A DNA stretch of 34,797 nucleotides from Fibrobacter sp. UWEL (GTDB taxonomy: Bacteria > Fibrobacterota > Fibrobacteria > Fibrobacterales > Fibrobacteraceae): positions 1-34,797 of the forward strand of contig NZ_FRBE01000026.1 of assembly GCF_900142535.1 (NCBI RefSeq). The letters are read 5' to 3'. Position numbers and translations under genes: made by a program. Below the pieces are notes generated by a model. The model was not told the DNA's origin and did no database searches. It saw only the letters and a program-made list of their open reading frames with translations. Shown in pieces: positions 31,371 through 34,797 of this stretch (its first letter is position 1; every line of letters begins with the position of its first letter).

Positions 31371-32015
31371 CCGTTCGTCTTCGATGGTGGTGGTAGGTCC
31401 ATGTCCAGGCAGTACGATGGTTTCCGCAGGAAGCGTCAGCAGTTTTTTCTTGATTCCGCTAATGAGTGCTTCTTCGTCACCGCCAAACAAGTCCGAACGT
31501 CCCATGGAACCAGCGAACAGAATGTCGCCGGAGAATAGCAGGCCTGGATTCTTCACCCCAGCGATGGTCTCGTCGGATGCGGGCAGGTAGAATGCAACGC
31601 CCCCAGGGGAATGTCCTGCCACATGAATGACTTGCAATTCGATGCCCTCGACGCCAACGGTGTCCCCTTCCGCGATGTAATCGCCCAGCGGGGGCGCCGC
31701 TTCCTCAAAAGGCAATCCGTACATGGAACTCTGTTCTTCCTGCAGGTCCAACAGAAATTCGTCTTCCTGGTGTGCTTCTGCTTTCACCCCGTAGGTGTGT
31801 TCCACAAAGGCGTTTCCCAGCACATGATCCAGGTGCAGGTGCGTGTTCAGCAAGTGACGTACCGTTAGGTGGTTGTCCTTGATGTAGGTGGCTAAAGCGT
31901 CGCGTTCCCGCTGGTTGCTTACGCTGGGATCAATGAGAATTGCGTCGCCCTTGTCATTACTCAGGACGAAACAGTTTACGCCGAAGGAGTTAAAGGCAAA
32001 GTGTTTGAAAAGCAT
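31350..32015 (-). CDS. Metallo-beta-lactamase fold hydrolase (glyoxalase II-like)
   Basis: Cytosolic binuclear-metal hydrolase of the thioesterase-like MBL group. The protein has 221 residues, typical of YcbL/glyoxalase II-like short forms. The metal motif THLHLDH is near residues 58-64, GHSPGG near 134-139, LFSGDILFAGSMGRSD near 160-175, and VLPGHGP near 198-204, so all metal ligands are present. The substrate is unknown. The ATG at 32015 has TATATT 6 nt upstream. The C-terminus (RDSFASL and stop) is contributed by an interspersed repeat. It is the first gene of the unit with the acyltransferase. Confidence 0.9.
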   Translation of the reverse strand: MLFKHFAFNSFGVNCFVLSNDKGDAILIDPSVSNQRERDALATYIKDNHLTVRHLLNTHLHLDHVLGNAFVEHTYGVKAEAHQEDEFLLDLQEEQSSMYGLPFEEAAPPLGDYIAEGDTVGVEGIELQVIHVAGHSPGGVAFYLPASDETIAGVKNPGLLFSGDILFAGSMGRSDLFGGDEEALISGIKKKLLTLPAETIVLPGHGPTTTIEDERDSFASL

Positions 32016-32021
32016 AGGGAG

Positions 32022-32027
32022 AATATA
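32022..32027 (-). promoter_or_regulatory. -10-like TATATT 6 nt before a start codon
   Basis: On the minus strand TATATT, then CTCCCT, then the ATG at 32015. There is no Shine-Dalgarno and no clear -35. Confidence 0.45.
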
Positions 32028-32154
32028 AAAATCTTTATGGCAGAACCGAGCGGGGACAATATAGCCGTTTATAAAACTTTACCAACTATCCGTTGTAAAG
32101 GTGTTTTTTTAGAAGGGTGGTTGATATATATTATAACGCATTGGAGTGTTACAT

Positions 32155-33990
32155 ATGAGGTTAAAAAAATTACCGGTGATCGCCGCATCAGCCGCTTTGT
32201 GCTTTGTGGCCTGTTCTGAAAGTAGTTCGGTTACTGATCCGAATACCCCTGCTATTCCCAACATCGAAGACCCTACCAGCGGCTTGCCCACGGAAGAAAT
32301 TCCTGGCGCGGAAAATCCTGGCGCGGAAAATCCTGGCGAGGTTACCCCGGGCACTGAAACTCCGGGCAATGAGAATCCTGGGGTCAGTTCCTCTAGCAAT
32401 ATGATTCCTGGAATTAGTTCCTCTAGTAATGTAATCCCAGGGATCAGTTCCTCTAGCAATGTGTTCCCTGGAATGGTTTCTTCAAGCAGCGTGAATCCTG
32501 GCAACACGAATCCCGGCGGAAATACTCTCGGCGACGACGATTCGGATGAAGACCAGGCCGTCTCTCATGTTATGATGAAGCTGGCAGGCACCACGGCTAC
32601 CGTCGAAAACAATAACGGATGTGTGACTGTTGCCGAAAAGAGCGCAACGATTACTTGCCCCGGTGCCTACGATATTTCCGGCGAATCCTCGGATTTCCAG
32701 GTGGTGGTAAATACCCCGGGTACAAAGGATGAAGGTAATACCGGCATCTATCTGAACAACGCAACTTTGAAAAGTCAGAATGCCGCTATCCTGGTGAAGA
32801 ACGCCGACAAGACGGTGCTTCATTTGGTAAAGGGCACCACCAATGTGGTGGAAGACGGCAATGGCAATCACTTGTACCAGAAGGCTGATGGAACTCAGGA
32901 TACTGCCAAGGCCGTTATCTACGCCAAGGATGACTTGAACATCAAGGGCACAGGCAAGCTGACCGTCAAGGCAAATTTCATGAACGGTATCCAGAGCAGT
33001 AACGATCTTAAGATCAAGAACGGCGAAATTACCATTGTTTCCAAGGAAACTGCAATTAAGGGTAAGGAAAGCCTGGAAATCTCTGGCGGTAACATTGACA
33101 TTAAATCATCTGGCAAGGGCTTGATGTCCGATACCACCATCTCCGTTGGCGGTAACATCAAGTTGGAAACCGAAGATGACGCAATTCATTCTAACTACAC
33201 GGTTACTATGGATTCCGGCGTCGTGTCCATTTCCACCCCCAAGAAAGGCATTCACGCAGACTCTTCCTTGTACCTGAAGGGCTCTACCGTCAATATTATC
33301 ACTGCAAAGGAAGGCCTTGAATCCTACAGGATTTTTGCTGAAGGCGGCATCACTTCTACCTTCGCAACCGACGATGGCTGGAACGCTGCAGGCGGCCCCA
33401 AGGATCCCAATGCAGGTGGCATGTCTGCATTCAGTGAATCTGGTGGCCACATGGTCATTAGCGGCGGCTATCATTACATTAGCGCCAAGGGCAATATGAT
33501 TGATGTGCTTGACGCTAACGGTACTGCAAAGCATACTGGTGGTGTGTTGATCCTTGAAATCACCGGCGAAAGCTATGAAAACGGCATGAACTTCGGTGGC
33601 GGCAACATGGGTGGCGGCAATTGGGGTGGCAATAATGGCGGCTGGGGCGGAAACCAGGGTGGCAACTGGGGCGGTGGCATGAGCTTCGGCAGCAGCGGAG
33701 GCTGCTCTTCCAATATGGCTGGCGGCCTGATCGATACGGACTCTGGCTACGAGATTTCTGATGGTGCCGTACTTTTGGCCTTTGGTAACTACTCTACGGA
33801 CATTCCTGAATGCAGTACGGTGGAATATACCAGCGACAACTTCTACGGTTCCGACGCGGCCGCATTCAAACCTCAGTACAAGGGCAGCACCATCCTCTAT
33901 GGCGGCGTGGTAAAATCTGTAAGCCAGGTGCAGACTACCGGCATGAAGGAACTGAAGTTCCCCAATGGACTGGTTTACATGTATAAGTAA
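32155..33990 (+). CDS. Cthe_2159-like carbohydrate-binding lipoprotein
   Basis: The protein has 611 residues from the ATG at 32155 (GGAG 8 nt upstream; an in-frame GTG at 32146 is weaker). The lipoprotein signal is MRLKKLPVIAASAALCFVAC (Cys20). A linker at about 48-115 is made of PGxEN and PGISSSSNVI tandem repeats. From about 140 a parallel beta-helix-like domain follows, with the family pattern AYDISGESSDFQVVV, GIYLNNATLKSQNAAILVKNADKTVLHL, DLNIKGTGKLTVKA and DAIHSNYTVTMDSGVVSIS. A Gly/Trp/Asn-rich segment interrupts it near 480-520. The family founder from Clostridium thermocellum binds cellulose and pectin-like polymers, so a role in plant cell-wall contact is plausible but inferred. Confidence 0.85.
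   Translation: MRLKKLPVIAASAALCFVACSESSSVTDPNTPAIPNIEDPTSGLPTEEIPGAENPGAENPGEVTPGTETPGNENPGVSSSSNMIPGISSSSNVIPGISSSSNVFPGMVSSSSVNPGNTNPGGNTLGDDDSDEDQAVSHVMMKLAGTTATVENNNGCVTVAEKSATITCPGAYDISGESSDFQVVVNTPGTKDEGNTGIYLNNATLKSQNAAILVKNADKTVLHLVKGTTNVVEDGNGNHLYQKADGTQDTAKAVIYAKDDLNIKGTGKLTVKANFMNGIQSSNDLKIKNGEITIVSKETAIKGKESLEISGGNIDIKSSGKGLMSDTTISVGGNIKLETEDDAIHSNYTVTMDSGVVSISTPKKGIHADSSLYLKGSTVNIITAKEGLESYRIFAEGGITSTFATDDGWNAAGGPKDPNAGGMSAFSESGGHMVISGGYHYISAKGNMIDVLDANGTAKHTGGVLILEITGESYENGMNFGGGNMGGGNWGGNNGGWGGNQGGNWGGGMSFGSSGGCSSNMAGGLIDTDSGYEISDGAVLLAFGNYSTDIPECSTVEYTSDNFYGSDAAAFKPQYKGSTILYGGVVKSVSQVQTTGMKELKFPNGLVYMYK
32302..32496 (+). repeat. Two-tier tandem repeat coding the lipoprotein linker
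   Basis: Five 15-bp units (PGAEN, PGAEN, PGEVT, PGTET, PGNEN; 32302-32376) are followed by four 30-bp units (PGVSSSSNMI and variants; 32377-32496). The first two 15-bp units are identical and the 30-bp units are close, so unit number could change by replication slippage without loss of frame. Confidence 0.85.
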
Positions 33991-34017
33991 TGTTTCTACA
34001 AAATCTTCTGAAAAAGG

Positions 34018-34044
34018 AACCGCCCGGAAAATCCGAGCGGTTTT
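34018..34044 (+). terminator. Terminator of the carbohydrate-binding lipoprotein gene
   Basis: AACCGC and CGGA pair with TCCG and GCGGTT, with one C-A mismatch and a 3-nt loop, followed by TTTT, 28 nt after the stop. The rest of the gap to 34195 is AT-rich. It includes TATAGAT near 34134 and a GCGGG/CCCGC hairpin near 34169-34184 just before the next gene. Confidence 0.8.
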
Positions 34045-34195
34045 CTTGTGTTTTTTTTTGATTTTTATGGCAAGCGTACGTTTTTACAAGATTTTTACAG
34101 AAATTCTGGAAAATTTTCAGCAATTACATCGTGTATAGATATGTAAGGTCAATCCGCCTTATGCCTTTGCGGGGGCGTTCCCGCTGGGAATCTAT

Positions 34196-34797
34196 ATGGC
34201 AACTTTTGAAGAAAATCAAAAACTGGAGTCGGCTCTGCGCGCAGTTGGCGCTTCGCCTCAGCAGGAAAAGTCCCGCTTCGAGGAACTCTATGAAAAATAC
34301 AGCAAGTCGAAATATCTGGATCCGCGTCTTGATCCCGGATTTAAGCGCTTGCTCAAGAATGGGCCTGCCATGGTCAGTTTTTTGAATGCGATTCTCCATA
34401 AGAAAACGGACCTCATTACCCACGTGGATTTTCTGGATTCAGAACTGGAAGTCCATGCGACGGATTTGCTGAACCTGCGTATGGATATTCATGCTAAGAC
34501 CGAGTCTGGAATGCATATTGATATCGAGATGCAGAAGATGTCTCTGACCTTTTTTGTAGAACGGGCAATCCTCCAGGAGAGTGCTTTCCTGTGTGTGGAA
34601 AAGAAGCGTTTTGATGCTGTCATTCGCGAAAAGTATCCTTCTGACAGCAGGGAGGATGTGGCTGCACGGGAACGTTTCCGCTACGACATTCCTCACGTAT
34701 ATAGCATCTGGATTTGCGACTTTAACGTCAACGACATTGGCGAATATTACGATAGCTGGCATGTCTATAGCGACGAGGCTGTAAAACGTAGTGCATC
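34196..34797 (+). CDS. PD-(D/E)XK nuclease family protein (Rpn/transposase-like), truncated by window end
   Basis: The first 200 residues are visible; no stop occurs before the window edge. It matches the PDDEXK_2/Rpn-like family, often labelled 'nuclease family transposase', which acts in recombination or defence rather than as a classical IS. The start region has MATFEENQKLESALRAVG, then YLDPRLDPGFKRLL. The nuclease core is visible as ATDLLNLRMDIHAK followed by HIDIEMQKM, giving the D...ExQ catalytic pattern at about residues 97-113. YSIWICDFNV fits the family. GGGA about 6 nt upstream of the ATG at 34196 can serve as ribosome binding site. These genes are often multicopy, so it may belong to a dispersed family. 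Confidence 0.85.
   Translation, partial: MATFEENQKLESALRAVGASPQQEKSRFEELYEKYSKSKYLDPRLDPGFKRLLKNGPAMVSFLNAILHKKTDLITHVDFLDSELEVHATDLLNLRMDIHAKTESGMHIDIEMQKMSLTFFVERAILQESAFLCVEKKRFDAVIREKYPSDSREDVAARERFRYDIPHVYSIWICDFNVNDIGEYYDSWHVYSDEAVKRSA

Noticed and set aside
34124-34423. Minus-strand 99-codon frame near the window end
   Set aside because: Antisense to the PD-(D/E)XK gene, which shows real catalytic motifs on the plus strand.

Overview
The window looks like chromosomal DNA from a Fibrobacter-type bacterium (phylum Fibrobacterota). This is inferred from gene content and style, not from a database match. The clues are a lipoprotein that combines lamin-tail, chitobiase-like, CotH-kinase and InlB-type repeat domains, Ser-rich lipoprotein linkers, a Cthe_2159-like carbohydrate-binding lipoprotein, a PD-(D/E)XK 'transposase family' protein, a Gram-negative elongasome operon, and several short proteins I cannot assign. 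No phage, plasmid, rRNA or CRISPR locus is visible.

Layout. At 1-6120 (+) a small lipoprotein is followed by the rod-shape operon mreB-mreC-mreD-mrdA(PBP2)-rodA, whose genes overlap by 1-8 nt from mreC onward. At 6123-8247 lie comF, a tRNA-Ser(UGA) on the minus strand, and a GAF/HD-GYP cyclic-di-GMP phosphodiesterase. At 8250-8575 there is a duplicated double-hairpin repeat, a strong bidirectional terminator and a minus-strand tRNA-Phe with a near-consensus promoter. At 8749-11229 is the large CotH-kinase lipoprotein. At 11323-13792 is a quinone operon (menG/ubiE, ubiX, ubiA, small membrane protein), probably for late menaquinone steps. At 13811-17261 (-) are birA with a secreted protein, then ybbR with tsaD. 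At 17284-22914 (+) are ftsX, an EnvC-like degenerate LytM protein, holB, recJ and a TonB-C-like protein. At 22892-24604 are short hypotheticals and tRNA-Leu(UAA). At 24605-24969 is a mosaic intergenic region: an interspersed repeat, the relic tail of a second gpmI, and three hairpins sharing a TTTA loop that resemble IS200/IS605 ends. Then come gpmI, a lipoprotein, uvrB, an acyltransferase and a metallo-beta-lactamase-fold hydrolase (all -), a Cthe_2159-like lipoprotein (+), and a PD-(D/E)XK protein cut by the window end.

How the genes work together. MreBCD, PBP2 and RodA build the lateral wall. FtsX and EnvC normally relay a signal that activates amidases at division, but ftsE is not adjacent here. 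RecJ, UvrB and HolB serve replication and repair.

The most notable signal is architectural. About ten first genes of transcription units carry a -10-like hexamer (TATAAT, TAAATT, TATATT and similar) ending 6-9 nt, most often exactly 7 nt, before the start codon, and most lack a usable Shine-Dalgarno sequence. This predicts widespread leaderless transcription. At ybbR/ftsX two such signals face each other with overlapping -10 elements. The second notable area is the gpmI 3' flank.
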